Assembly (NCBI GenBank): GCA_015492645.1
Contig: WGER01000082.1
Location: 1 to 64,000 of the forward strand
Source: Nitrospirota bacterium
GTDB taxonomy: Bacteria; Nitrospirota; Thermodesulfovibrionia; Thermodesulfovibrionales; JdFR-85
Direction: 5' to 3'
DNA length: 64,000 nucleotides
The translations under genes and the position numbers were made by a program. Positions 27,247 to 36,288 of the stretch are shown in pieces. The notes below the pieces were generated by a model. That model was not told the DNA's origin, did no database searches, and saw only the letters and a list, made by a program, of their open reading frames with translations. Position 1 is the stretch's first letter; the number at the start of each line of letters is the position of its first letter.

Positions 27247-28199
27247 GAGAGATCATACTGAAGGCAGAAGGGGTAAAAAGGTACTACTATCCAAGAAAGG
27301 GCATTCTGGGCAGAGTGGACCATGTAAGGGCGGTAGATGGAGTGAGTATAGAGGTCCAGAAGGGGAAGGTCTTCTCCCTTGTGGGTGAGAGTGGTTCTGG
27401 CAAGTCTACCCTTGCAAGGCTGCTACTGAGGCTTGAACCTCCTACTGAGGGGAAAATCTACTTCAGAGACAGGGATATCTGGAGTCTGAAGGGTGAATTG
27501 CTGAAAGAATTCAGAAGAAGTGTGCAGGTCATCTTCCAGGACCCCTTCTCTTCTTTGAACCCCAGGATGAATGTATACTCAATACTATCAGAGCCACTGA
27601 GGATTCACGAACTTGTGAGGAACAGAGAAGAATTAACAGAAAGGATTGGGGAGTTACTCCAGACAGTCGGATTGAAGGTAGAACATATGTACAGATATCC
27701 CCATGAGTTCAGCGGTGGACAGAGGCAGAGGCTCTGTATAGCGAGGGCGATAGCCCTGGAGCCTGAACTGATAGTGGCTGATGAACCACTCAGTGCCCTT
27801 GATGTCTCGATACAGGCCCAGATACTGAACCTCCTTGGAGAGTTGAAAGAAAAGAAGGGGCTCACCTTCATCTTTGTAAGCCATGATCTGAAGGTGGTGG
27901 AGTACTTCTCTGACTACATAGCAGTGATGTATATGGGTAAGGTGGTGGAAGAGGCAGCGGCTGAAGACCTCTTCAGGAATCCTCTTCACCCCTATACAAG
28001 GATGCTTCTGGATGCCCTGCCATCTTTTGGCTCAGGACATCTGAGGAGCCGTGAAAGGGGCTCCATTGAGATCACAACAAGACCATCGGGTGGTTGCGTC
28101 TTTCACCTCAGGTGTCCTGAGGTGATGGAGGTCTGTAGAAGGGAACCCCCACCCCTGAGAGAGAGAAAGGGGGCGAGGGTAGCCTGCTTCAGAGTCTGA
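27243..28199 (+). CDS. Oligopeptide/dipeptide ABC transporter ATP-binding protein (OppF/DppF type)
   Basis: Second ATPase of the pair, 318 aa. Walker A GESGSGKSTLARLL, signature FSGGQRQRLCIARA, Walker B LIVADEPLSALDVS, and the C-terminal GCVFHLRCPEVMEVCRREPP extension. It overlaps oppD by 4 bp (ATGA). The paired ATPases would power one heteromeric importer whose membrane and binding subunits must be encoded elsewhere. Convergent with the NrfD gene, with two bases between stops. Confidence 0.9.
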   Translation: MREIILKAEGVKRYYYPRKGILGRVDHVRAVDGVSIEVQKGKVFSLVGESGSGKSTLARLLLRLEPPTEGKIYFRDRDIWSLKGELLKEFRRSVQVIFQDPFSSLNPRMNVYSILSEPLRIHELVRNREELTERIGELLQTVGLKVEHMYRYPHEFSGGQRQRLCIARAIALEPELIVADEPLSALDVSIQAQILNLLGELKEKKGLTFIFVSHDLKVVEYFSDYIAVMYMGKVVEEAAAEDLFRNPLHPYTRMLLDALPSFGSGHLRSRERGSIEITTRPSGGCVFHLRCPEVMEVCRREPPPLRERKGARVACFRV

Positions 28200-28201
28200 G
28201 A

Positions 28202-29446
28202 CTATTTGTATTTAAGGGAGGGGACCACCCTGTTGAATACCCAGAACAGTCCAAAGGGCATTATCCCGATAAGGAGTGCCCCGAGGACACCTTCCTTAAA
28301 GGTCTCGATATTATGTGGCAGAATTGGTATGTTGTAGTGCATGTATCCGGCAAAGGTGAGTGAAAAGGCCTGGCCTCCAATGACCACATTCCACCTCATC
28401 ATGAACACACCGAACAGAACCAGACAGAGGGCAAGCACGGTCCTTCTAATTGAGGCCCTCGGCAGTAAGAGGAGGATAAAGGGGAGGATGTTGCCGAGCC
28501 CATACTGCAGAATAAATATATTTGTGAAGTCCTTGCCGTAGATAACAGACCTCAGGATGTCCCAGGATTTCACTGCAGTGTATCCCCTGAATACCAGGTC
28601 AAGTAACTCCAGGGTGAAGGCAGCAATCATGAATCCTATCAGGTACTTAGATGTCTTTCTTACCAGGTCTATCTCCACACCTCCAACCTCCTCTGCAGTG
28701 ACCTCCCATGGTCTACGTGAGGTCTTAATCCTGAACTTCTTCCATTCCATTATCACTATGTAAGTGAGCATACAGAGAGCAATACCGGAGACGATTGCAG
28801 ACATTATAAAGATGACCGGCATTAATGGGGTCATCCAGAGGGCATTCGCCTTAACCGAGCCAAAGATAAAACCCGCGTAGCCATGGAGAAAACAGGCCAC
28901 AGGGATTCCCACACCTGCCAGGACCTTTATAACCTTCTCATCTTTCTCAAGGGCCTTCTCACTGATGTCATAGGCACCGAGAGTGAGGGCCCTGTAGATA
29001 CACCTCATAACAGCATTTCTGAGGCCCTCCTTTCCCTTCAGGGCAAGGGCCTGCTCTACAAAGTACTTTCTGTAAACAAACCATATCTCAGAGGCGACGA
29101 TCATCGAGTAGGTGAAAAAGACTATCCCGAAGGCAGATATCGCAGAGGTGAAGTGGGGTGTGAAGAAGACCTCTACACCTCTGAGGGGGTGCTGAAGATG
29201 GAACATAAGTGGCATGGGAGCGGCTATCAGGAGTGCGAAGGAGAAGACAAGTGAGAACTTGGCCATATCCTTAAGGTCCTTCTGTCCAAAGACGTGATAC
29301 AGGGAACTGAGCACGAAGGCCCCCGCAACCAGTCCTGTCATAAGTGGATACATCACTATCTGGATACTCCAGTATATAAATTCGTTTGGATAGGTAAAGA
29401 GTTCCTTTACAGTCCATTCAAGGCCATGCACATAGACATCTTCCAT
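28202..29446 (-). CDS. NrfD/PsrC-like membrane quinone-interacting protein
   Basis: Integral membrane subunit of a complex iron-sulfur molybdoenzyme-like module, exchanging electrons with menaquinol. The 414-aa product has about ten hydrophobic helices, starting with YPLMTGLVAGAFVLSSLYHV. Conserved charged residues of the family lie between helices, as in FSLVFSFALLIAAPMPLMFH. It is the last gene of the hemL-cytochrome-ferredoxin-nrfD run, 4 bp after the ferredoxin gene. No molybdopterin catalytic subunit is encoded nearby, so the partners must be the two multiheme cytochromes. Confidence 0.9.
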   Translation of the reverse strand: MEDVYVHGLEWTVKELFTYPNEFIYWSIQIVMYPLMTGLVAGAFVLSSLYHVFGQKDLKDMAKFSLVFSFALLIAAPMPLMFHLQHPLRGVEVFFTPHFTSAISAFGIVFFTYSMIVASEIWFVYRKYFVEQALALKGKEGLRNAVMRCIYRALTLGAYDISEKALEKDEKVIKVLAGVGIPVACFLHGYAGFIFGSVKANALWMTPLMPVIFIMSAIVSGIALCMLTYIVIMEWKKFRIKTSRRPWEVTAEEVGGVEIDLVRKTSKYLIGFMIAAFTLELLDLVFRGYTAVKSWDILRSVIYGKDFTNIFILQYGLGNILPFILLLLPRASIRRTVLALCLVLFGVFMMRWNVVIGGQAFSLTFAGYMHYNIPILPHNIETFKEGVLGALLIGIMPFGLFWVFNRVVPSLKYK

Positions 29447-29450
29447 TGTC

Positions 29451-30218
29451 TCACCTCACTGTTTCATCTAAACCCAGGTAATAGACCTGGGGTTTTGTAC
29501 CGTACTCATCCTTCAGGACACCCACCCTCTCTGTCAGGATCACCTTTGTGACAGGGTCATTGATGTCCTTGAGGTTACCGACCTGCCTTGCACCAAAGGG
29601 ACAGGCATCCACACAGGCGGTCTTCATGCCCTTTACAAGCCGATGTATGCAGAAGGTGCATTTTTCAGCAGTCCTGTACACTGGGTGGAAGAACCTCACA
29701 CCGTAAGGACATGCCATGATACAGTATCCACAGCCTATGCACCATGACCTGTCCACCAGCACAACACCGTCTGCCCTCTGATATGTGGCCCCTACAGGAC
29801 AGACCTGCACACAGGGTGGCTTATCACACTGGTTGCAGAGTTTGGGGACAAAGAATGCCTTGGTGATCTCATCTGGTTTAACGATGGTCTCCTGGACCTC
29901 TGCACTGATAAACCCGTCCCTTGCCCCCATCGGGGTGTCGGCCAGGACCCTTCCATCCTTCAGTATCACATATCTTTCCACCCATGTCCTTGTTACAGGG
30001 ACATCATAGGGGACCTCGTTTTCCAGTTTGCATGCCTTTACGCAGAAACCACATCCGACACACTTATAGGTGTCCACGAGGAATCCCCATCTTACATTTG
30101 ACTGTTCTATCTGTGCCCTCACCTCTGAGGGCTTCATAAACTTAATAACACCTGCTGAGGTTGCTGCCAGAAGCGTCCCTCTCAAAAGGGTCTTAAGAAA
30201 CTCTCTCCTGTCGGTCAT
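29451..30218 (-). CDS. Tat-exported 4x[4Fe-4S] ferredoxin subunit (NrfC/PsrB-like)
   Basis: Electron-transfer subunit bound to the NrfD protein on the periplasmic side. The N terminus is a Tat signal (DRREFLKTLLRGTLLAATSA). Four cluster motifs follow: CVGCGFCVKAC, CNQCDKPPCVQVCP, CIGCGYCIMACP and CTFCIHRL...ACVDACP, the DmsB/NrfC pattern. The start at 30218 is set by the 4-bp ATGA overlap with the 4-heme cytochrome stop; a longer frame reaches into that gene. 255 aa. Confidence 0.93.
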   Translation of the reverse strand: MTDRREFLKTLLRGTLLAATSAGVIKFMKPSEVRAQIEQSNVRWGFLVDTYKCVGCGFCVKACKLENEVPYDVPVTRTWVERYVILKDGRVLADTPMGARDGFISAEVQETIVKPDEITKAFFVPKLCNQCDKPPCVQVCPVGATYQRADGVVLVDRSWCIGCGYCIMACPYGVRFFHPVYRTAEKCTFCIHRLVKGMKTACVDACPFGARQVGNLKDINDPVTKVILTERVGVLKDEYGTKPQVYYLGLDETVR

Positions 30219-30688
30219 GACCAGCCCTCCATGTCGGGTTTGTGTGGGTTGTGACAGGTGCTGCACTCCATGTCAGGATTGTGTTCTTCAGGGTTTATCC
30301 CCTTAAGTTTTCCCCTGAGGCTTGAAGGATAAGGCAATTTGGTGTGACACCTGAGGCAGAGTTTTCTACTGCGATCCACTGTGAGTTTAGGCGGGTCTTC
30401 AGGATGGTCAATGGCAGGTCCATGACAGTTCTCACACTGAATCACTTTGTGTTTGGATGACATGTTGGATTCATATTTGTCAGGATGGCAGTCCATACAG
30501 TACTGTTTACCACGGTATTTCACCTTGAACTGCTCCCACTCCTTCTCATTGCTCCTGCGGTGATAACCGTACATAAACCCCCTTTCGTAGACACCAAAGT
30601 CAGGAGGTACGACAAAGGCCCTTGCGATCAGAATAAGCCCCACCACTGCAAGTGCAACAAAGAGAGGTCTCCATACGTGGCTTCGCAT
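30215..30688 (-). CDS. Membrane-anchored tetraheme cytochrome c
   Basis: 157-aa cytochrome with an N-terminal membrane helix (PLFVALAVVGLILIARAFVV) and four CxxCH sites: CMDCH, CENCH, CLRCH and CSTCH. Probably faces the periplasm and links the ferredoxin subunit with the 11-heme protein. AGGAGG six bases before ATG 30688 sets the start. Confidence 0.92.
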   Translation of the reverse strand: MRSHVWRPLFVALAVVGLILIARAFVVPPDFGVYERGFMYGYHRRSNEKEWEQFKVKYRGKQYCMDCHPDKYESNMSSKHKVIQCENCHGPAIDHPEDPPKLTVDRSRKLCLRCHTKLPYPSSLRGKLKGINPEEHNPDMECSTCHNPHKPDMEGWS

Positions 30689-30745
30689 CAAGCGCCTCCT
30701 TTCTCAGAGTCTATTGAAGGTCCAAAGACCTTCCCAGCCTCCCCT

Positions 30746-31723
30746 TTATCCACTTATAAACTTTAATGGGTCTTTGTATTCGTGACATTGGGTGCATATC
30801 TCTTTTGCCTCTTTGGGTGTAACTCTCCATGAGTGAGGACTGTGGCAGTTGGTACATTCCAGTGCCATCGTCTGCACATGGAGTTGGTGTTTGCCCACAT
30901 TAATAATCTGTCTGTGACAACTCAGGCATGTGCCGTAATCGGGCCTTACCTTTTCATGGGGTTTATGGCACTCGTAACAGTAAAACTGCATGGGAGCATC
31001 CTTTGGTACATCAATCTTTATCGCCTTCTGTATCACCTCTTCCGGTGGCTGATAGTGTGTAACATCAAGGGTCTTATCGGCAAGGAGTTCCATCCTGACA
31101 GAGGTGTCTCCGTGACAGAAGAGACACTTTTTCCTACCTGGCCTGAGGTCCACTGTCCGGTCAGTATGGCAGTTGAGACAGGCGAGCCCTTCCATCCCTT
31201 CGCCATGTACCTCTTTGCCCTGATGACACCTGACGCAGAACCTCGCCTCTGGCGTAAACTCATGGACCCTGTACCCGTGACACTTTGAGCATTCTATCTG
31301 CTCCATGAAGTAGTGCTTTGCGTGCATTGGTGAGTAATTTATCTTCTTTGCATTGGGATATCGCTCATCATTCTCCCAGTGACACTTCACACAGTACTTC
31401 CAGGGGACTATGATCTTGCCATGTCTCGGTGGCACCGTCTTTGGTCTGTGGAGTATGAAGTTGATGAGGAGCCTGTTCTGTTCAGGGATGGAGAGGTGGT
31501 GACATTCATGGCAGTTTATTCCCGCGTGCTCGCTCTTTTCCCATTTCTCATAGGCAGGCTTCATCAGGTGACAACTTATACAGAACTTGGGATTGTTCTG
31601 GGTGAAGTCATAGAACTTGAAGGCCACTACACCGCCACCAATAATAATCACAAGAAGCAGTATCGCTATGATTATCTTACCCTTCAGGGTAAGACCCTCC
31701 TGCAACCACTTAAGTCCCTTCAT
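30746..31723 (-). CDS. Undecaheme (11 CxxCH) membrane-anchored cytochrome c
   Basis: 325-aa protein with one N-terminal membrane helix (KIIIAILLLVIIIGGGVVAF) and eleven heme-binding sites: CISCH, CHECH, CVKCH, CSKCH, CVRCH, CLNCH, CLFCH, CYECH, CLSCH, CTNCH and CTQCH. The first part resembles NapC/NirT quinol-dehydrogenase cytochromes; the rest is a longer multiheme wire. GGAGGAGG before ATG 31723 defines the start. It is the first cytochrome gene, 32 bp after hemL, with the 4-heme, ferredoxin and NrfD genes downstream. Likely an electron conduit between menaquinol and periplasmic acceptors or donors; direction is not decidable. Confidence 0.92.
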   Translation of the reverse strand: MKGLKWLQEGLTLKGKIIIAILLLVIIIGGGVVAFKFYDFTQNNPKFCISCHLMKPAYEKWEKSEHAGINCHECHHLSIPEQNRLLINFILHRPKTVPPRHGKIIVPWKYCVKCHWENDERYPNAKKINYSPMHAKHYFMEQIECSKCHGYRVHEFTPEARFCVRCHQGKEVHGEGMEGLACLNCHTDRTVDLRPGRKKCLFCHGDTSVRMELLADKTLDVTHYQPPEEVIQKAIKIDVPKDAPMQFYCYECHKPHEKVRPDYGTCLSCHRQIINVGKHQLHVQTMALECTNCHSPHSWRVTPKEAKEICTQCHEYKDPLKFISG

Positions 31724-31755
31724 CAAAGACCTCCTCCCTTTAATCTCTAATCTCT

Positions 31756-33048
31756 CTAAATCTCTTTAAGTGTATCGTGGGCTGCCCTTATGGTCTTTTC
31801 TATGTCTCTGTCCGTGTGGGCAAGACTCAGGAAGCCAGCCTCAAACTGGCTTGGGGCAATGTAGATACCTCTCCTAAGCATTCCTCTAAAGAATCTGGCA
31901 AATTTCTCTGTATCAGCCCTTTTTGCGGTTGTATAATCATAGACTTCCCTGTCTGTGAAGTATGTGCAGAACATTGTGCCAGCCCTGTAAAACTTGACCT
32001 TTGCTCTTGCCCTCCTGGCGGCATCCCTGAGGCCCTCCTCCAGCATCTCCGCCTTCTTCAGAATCTTCTCAAACACCCCCTTTCTGGACAGCACCCTGAG
32101 AGTGGCCACTCCTGCTGCCATTGCGAGGGGGTTACCTGACAGTGTACCTGCCTGATAAACAGGACCTTCAGGGGCCACCATCTCCATCACATCTGCCCTT
32201 CCACCATAGGCCCCAACCGGCAACCCGCCGCCTATCACCTTCCCGAGACAGGTGAGGTCAGGCATTACACCGTAGTACTGTTGAGCACCTCCGTAGGAGA
32301 CCCTGAACCCTGTCATCACTTCATCAAAGATGAGCAGTATACCATACCTATCGCAGATCTTCCTCAGGCCCTGGAGGAAACCCTTTTTTGGAAGCACACA
32401 ACCCATATTGCCCACTACGGGCTCAAGAATTATACAGGCTATATCCCTGTAATGCCTCTTCACAACATCCCTGACAGCCTTCAGGTCATTGAAAGGCAGA
32501 GTTATAGTGTTTCTTGCATAATTCTTCGGGACCCCAGGACTGTCGGGCACTCCAAATGTGGTTGCCCCTGAACCTGCCCTTACAAGTAATCCATCGGCAT
32601 GTCCATGATAGCAACCCTCAAATTTTATTATCCTGTCTCTTCCCGTAAATGCCCTGGCCACCCTTAAGGCACTCATGGTGGCCTCTGTTCCTGAATTGAC
32701 CATCCTCAGTTTCTCAATAGAGGGATAGGCATTCTTTACCATCTCTGCTATTTCTATCTCGAAAGGATGAGGGGCACCATAAGAGGTGCCCTTTTCTGCA
32801 GCCTCCTTGACCGCCTTTACGACCGACGGATGGGCATGGCCAAGAATAAGTGGTCCCCATGACAGAACATAGTCTATATAGGAATTACCATCCACATCAT
32901 AGATTTTTGACCCCTTTGCATGGGAAACGAAAAAGGGGTCTCCCCCCACTGCCTTGAATGCCCTTACAGGACTGTTTACACCTCCTGGCAACAGACCTTT
33001 AGCCTTTTTGTACAGCCTCTTTGAGTTTGTAAAATTCATTTCCTTCAT
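31756..33048 (-). CDS. hemL: Glutamate-1-semialdehyde 2,1-aminomutase
   Basis: PLP enzyme forming 5-aminolevulinate in the C5 heme pathway. Family features: [39 protein letters not shown] and the PLP lysine in [17 protein letters not shown]. An open frame continues to 33072. The promoter (TTGACA 33092-33087, N17, TTAAAT 33069-33064) overlaps that extension, so ATG 33048 or 33039 ([10 protein letters not shown]) is more likely; I list 33048. It directly precedes a 15-heme cytochrome gene set, coupling precursor supply to heme demand. Confidence 0.93.
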   Translation of the reverse strand: MKEMNFTNSKRLYKKAKGLLPGGVNSPVRAFKAVGGDPFFVSHAKGSKIYDVDGNSYIDYVLSWGPLILGHAHPSVVKAVKEAAEKGTSYGAPHPFEIEIAEMVKNAYPSIEKLRMVNSGTEATMSALRVARAFTGRDRIIKFEGCYHGHADGLLVRAGSGATTFGVPDSPGVPKNYARNTITLPFNDLKAVRDVVKRHYRDIACIILEPVVGNMGCVLPKKGFLQGLRKICDRYGILLIFDEVMTGFRVSYGGAQQYYGVMPDLTCLGKVIGGGLPVGAYGGRADVMEMVAPEGPVYQAGTLSGNPLAMAAGVATLRVLSRKGVFEKILKKAEMLEEGLRDAARRARAKVKFYRAGTMFCTYFTDREVYDYTTAKRADTEKFARFFRGMLRRGIYIAPSQFEAGFLSLAHTDRDIEKTIRAAHDTLKEI

Positions 33049-33063
33049 GAGATTTGACATCCA

Positions 33064-33092
33064 ATTTAACATATCATTATCTTTTTTGTCAA
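33064..33092 (-). promoter_or_regulatory. Promoter of hemL-cytochrome operon
   Basis: TTGACA (33092-33087), 17-base spacer, TTAAAT (33069-33064), a few bases before the first in-frame ATGs of hemL. Confidence 0.6.
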
Positions 33093-33188
33093 AAATCTTA
33101 ATATTATAACATAAAATTTTAGTTATTTATAGACCTGATAATTAAAATTTTTAAATTGACCTATTTCCAGATTTTATTGCCTCCATGG

Positions 33189-33218
33189 TTGACAAAGGTC
33201 CTACCCATGATGTATAAA
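33189..33218 (+). promoter_or_regulatory. Promoter of nuo operon
   Basis: TTGACA (33189-33194), 18-base spacer, TATAAA (33213-33218), only seven bases before the nuoA ATG. No Shine-Dalgarno is seen, so a leaderless nuo mRNA is predicted. Confidence 0.7.
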
Positions 33219-33225
33219 TAACGCC

Positions 33226-33597
33226 ATGCCAGGTTCTTATGTGCCGTCTGATTATCTACCTGTGCTGATCTTTATGATGGTGGCTGTTGGATTCGGCCTT
33301 GGTACTCTACTCGTGGGGGCACTCTTCAGACCCCGAAGACCCTATCCAGAAAAACTGAAACCCTACGAGTCCGGCGTTGAGCCTGTGGGTGAGCCGAGGG
33401 TGAGGTTCTCCGTAAGGTTCTATGTGATAGCCATGCTATTTGTGGTCTTTGACGTGGAGGCAGTGTTTCTCTATCCGTGGGCTGTGGTATTTGACAAGAT
33501 AGGTCTCTACGCCTTTGTTGAGATGATGATCTTTATCTTTATCCTTCTGGTGGGTTATATCTATGCCTGGAGGAAGGATGCCTTTAAATGGGAATAA
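33226..33597 (+). CDS. nuoA: NADH-quinone oxidoreductase subunit A
   Basis: Small membrane subunit of Complex I, 123 aa with three helices. The conserved loop KPYESGVEPVGEPRVRFSVR between helices 1 and 2 is diagnostic. First gene of a complete nuoA-N operon. Its ATG follows the -10 box by seven bases and has no ribosome-binding site. Confidence 0.95.
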   Translation: MPGSYVPSDYLPVLIFMMVAVGFGLGTLLVGALFRPRRPYPEKLKPYESGVEPVGEPRVRFSVRFYVIAMLFVVFDVEAVFLYPWAVVFDKIGLYAFVEMMIFIFILLVGYIYAWRKDAFKWE

Positions 33598-33607
33598 GGG
33601 GTGAGTT

Positions 33608-34129
33608 ATGGTTATTGATCCTGTTACTCAGTTGATAGAGGTTGAAGAGGGGGTCAGGATTATACCGGGTGCGAACACCATTATTACCACCATAGACAAG
33701 ATTGTAAACTGGGCCAGGGCGAATTCCCTCTGGCCAATGACCTTTGGACTCGCCTGCTGTGCAATTGAGATGATGACAACTGGCTCAAGCCACTACGACC
33801 TCGACCGTCTCGGCATAATCTTCAGGGGTTCTCCAAGACAGGCAGACTTTATGATCGTGGCCGGTACGGTGACAAAGAAGATGGCCCCGGTGGTCAGGAG
33901 GGTCTATGACCAGATGCCCGAGCCCAAGTATGTGATCGCTATGGGCAGTTGTGCCTGTTCCGGTGGTATCTTCAGGACCTACAGCACTGTGCAGGGCTGC
34001 GACAGTTTCCTTCCAGTTGATGTATATGTACCCGGGTGTCCACCAAGGCCTGAGGCCCTTATGCACGGGATCGTGAAACTCCAGGAGAAGATAAAGAAGG
34101 AGAGGTGGAGATGGAGCCCCTTAAGATAG
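33608..34129 (+). CDS. nuoB: NADH-quinone oxidoreductase subunit B
   Basis: Carries the terminal cluster N2 next to the quinone site. 173 aa with the cysteine ligands in [17 protein letters not shown] and [11 protein letters not shown]. The 3' end overlaps nuoC by 25 bp. Confidence 0.97.
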   Translation: MVIDPVTQLIEVEEGVRIIPGANTIITTIDKIVNWARANSLWPMTFGLACCAIEMMTTGSSHYDLDRLGIIFRGSPRQADFMIVAGTVTKKMAPVVRRVYDQMPEPKYVIAMGSCACSGGIFRTYSTVQGCDSFLPVDVYVPGCPPRPEALMHGIVKLQEKIKKERWRWSPLR

Positions 34130-34644
34130 CAGAGAAGATAAAGGAGAGGTTTCCTGAACAGGTGAAGGAGATAAGGGAGTTTCGGGGACAGGTCTCGGTT
34201 ACCCTCAAGAGGGACAGGATCCTGGAGATATGCAGGTGGTTGCATGATGACCCTGAACTGAACTTTGACTATCTGAAGGACCTCTGCGGTGTTGACTATC
34301 TGGGTAAAAAGCCTGTCAGGTTCGAGGTGGTCTATACACTTTACAGTATGAAGCACAGGCATATGATAAGACTGAAGGCAGAGGTGCCAGAAGAGGACCC
34401 CTCAATTGATAGTGTGATTACGGTCTGGAGGGGTGCTGACTGGCACGAACGGGAGTGTTATGACATGTTCGGGATAGTGTTTAAGGGCCATCCAGACCTC
34501 AGGAGGATCCTGCTGCCAGAGGACTGGGAAGGTCATCCCCTCAGAAAGGACTACCCAGAGGCGGGTCCTGAGATGGAATGGAGGGGCTTTCAGGAAGTGG
34601 TTGAAAAGGCCAGGGAATTGAGGAGATACCAGTGGCAGAGTTAG
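34105..34644 (+). CDS. nuoC: NADH-quinone oxidoreductase subunit C
   Basis: 30-kDa-type peripheral arm subunit, 179 aa, ending in the conserved [20 protein letters not shown] and HPLRKDYPE. Separate from nuoD, unlike the fused nuoCD of enterobacteria. Overlaps nuoB and nuoD. Confidence 0.96.
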   Translation: MEMEPLKIAEKIKERFPEQVKEIREFRGQVSVTLKRDRILEICRWLHDDPELNFDYLKDLCGVDYLGKKPVRFEVVYTLYSMKHRHMIRLKAEVPEEDPSIDSVITVWRGADWHERECYDMFGIVFKGHPDLRRILLPEDWEGHPLRKDYPEAGPEMEWRGFQEVVEKARELRRYQWQS

Positions 34645-35828
34645 AGAAGCCCTTACAGACCACAGAGATAACACTGAATATGGGGCCCCAGCATCCCTCG
34701 ACCCACGGGGTCCTCCGGCTTGTTCTGGAACTGGACGGTGAGACGGTGGTGAAATGTACCCCTTATGTGGGTTATCTCCATAGAGGTGTTGAGAAACTGG
34801 CCGAGGGGATGACCTATCTGCAGGCCCTCCCCCTGACAGACAGGCTTGACTACATCTCCTCTATGGCAAACAATGTGGGCTACTGTGTGGCAGTAGAGAG
34901 GCTGTTCGGGATAGAGGTCCCTGAAAGGGCGAAGTTCATCAGGACGATGGTGTGCGAGATGACGAGGATCTCAAGCCATATAATCTGGATAGCCACCCAT
35001 GCCCTTGATCTCGGAGCGATGACGGTCTTTCTGTATTCCTTCAGGGAGAGGGAATGGATACTTGACCTCTTCGAGAAACTCTGTGGTGCGAGGCTGACGG
35101 TGAGTTACCCGAGGATAGGTGGTGTCAGAAACGATGTCTCCCAGGAGTTCCTTGACAGCCTCTACAGGTTTACCGAGGAATTCCCGAAGAGGATAGAGGA
35201 GTACGAGACACTGATAGACCAGAACCGTATATGGCTCAGGAGGACCAAAGGAATAGGTGTAATTTCAGCAGAGGAGGCGATAAACTGGGGCCTCAGCGGC
35301 CCAACCCTGAGGGGCTCTGGAGTGAGATACGATGTGAGAAAGGCATTCCCCTATGATGCCTATGACAAGGTGGAGTTTGAAGTGCCCATAGGGAAGAACG
35401 GTGATGTCTACGACAGGTACCGATGCAGGATGGAGGAACTGAGGCAGTCCACCCGTATCATCAGGCAGTGTATAGAGAAACTCCCGCCAGGACCGATTAT
35501 GGCCCCTGATGCACCGAAGTTCACCCTCCCCCCCAAGGAGAGGGTACTTGCTGATATGGAGTCCCTGATCCACCACTTCGTCCTTATAACCAAGGGGCCG
35601 ATGGCAGCACCAGAGGGGGAGATCTATGTTGCAACAGAGGTGCCTAAGGGTGAACTGGGCTTCTACATTGTGAGTGACGGCACTGGAAGGCCTTACAGGA
35701 TGAGGATCAGGGCACCATCCTTTGTACACGCCTCGGTCCTCCCGAGGCTCTGCGAGGGGCACCTTCTGGCGGATGTGATAGCAAATATCGGAACCATTGA
35801 TATAGTGCTCGGGGAGTGTGACCGATAG
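34632..35828 (+). CDS. nuoD: NADH-quinone oxidoreductase subunit D
   Basis: 49-kDa-type subunit forming the quinone cavity with NuoB, 398 aa. Seen: [20 protein letters not shown] with the quinone-contacting His, [14 protein letters not shown] and GGVRNDV. The C-terminal tail ends [10 protein letters not shown], with Asp and Glu where the related hydrogenases have Ni ligands. The next gene starts at the base after the stop. Confidence 0.97.
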   Translation: MAELEKPLQTTEITLNMGPQHPSTHGVLRLVLELDGETVVKCTPYVGYLHRGVEKLAEGMTYLQALPLTDRLDYISSMANNVGYCVAVERLFGIEVPERAKFIRTMVCEMTRISSHIIWIATHALDLGAMTVFLYSFREREWILDLFEKLCGARLTVSYPRIGGVRNDVSQEFLDSLYRFTEEFPKRIEEYETLIDQNRIWLRRTKGIGVISAEEAINWGLSGPTLRGSGVRYDVRKAFPYDAYDKVEFEVPIGKNGDVYDRYRCRMEELRQSTRIIRQCIEKLPPGPIMAPDAPKFTLPPKERVLADMESLIHHFVLITKGPMAAPEGEIYVATEVPKGELGFYIVSDGTGRPYRMRIRAPSFVHASVLPRLCEGHLLADVIANIGTIDIVLGECDR

Positions 35829-36287
35829 ATGGAGGCTTTTCTGAGAGAGGTCCAGGAGGTGGTGAAGAGATATCCCCAGAAGAGGGCAGCGATCCTGCCG
35901 GCCCTGTATCTGGCAGAACAGAGGTTTGGATGGCTAAGCCAGGAGGCCTACGAGGCTGTGGCAGAGGCCCTCAACATGCCGAAGGCCACAGTAAAGGGTG
36001 TGGCCACTTTCTACTCCATGTACAGAAAGGCACCCATGGGCAGGAACCTGATCCAGCTCTGTACCAATGTGGCCTGTATGGTGATGGGTGCGGAAACGCT
36101 TCTTCAACTGCTTGAAAGGCGATATGGTCTCAGACCTGGTGGGACCACTGAGGATGGTCGTTTCTCTCTTGTTGTGATGGAATGCATAGGTGCCTGTGAC
36201 AGGGCACCGGCAATGCTGGTGAACAAGGACTTTCATCCGAACTTGAATGAAAACAACATCATTGAGATCCTTGAGGGGTACAGTTAA
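35829..36287 (+). CDS. nuoE: NADH-quinone oxidoreductase subunit E
   Basis: 24-kDa thioredoxin-like [2Fe-2S] subunit, 152 aa. Ligands in LCTNVACMVMG and ECIGACDRAP. The helical N terminus (KRAAILPALYLAEQRFGWLS) is typical. Confidence 0.95.
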   Translation: MEAFLREVQEVVKRYPQKRAAILPALYLAEQRFGWLSQEAYEAVAEALNMPKATVKGVATFYSMYRKAPMGRNLIQLCTNVACMVMGAETLLQLLERRYGLRPGGTTEDGRFSLVVMECIGACDRAPAMLVNKDFHPNLNENNIIEILEGYS

Positions 36288-36288
36288 T

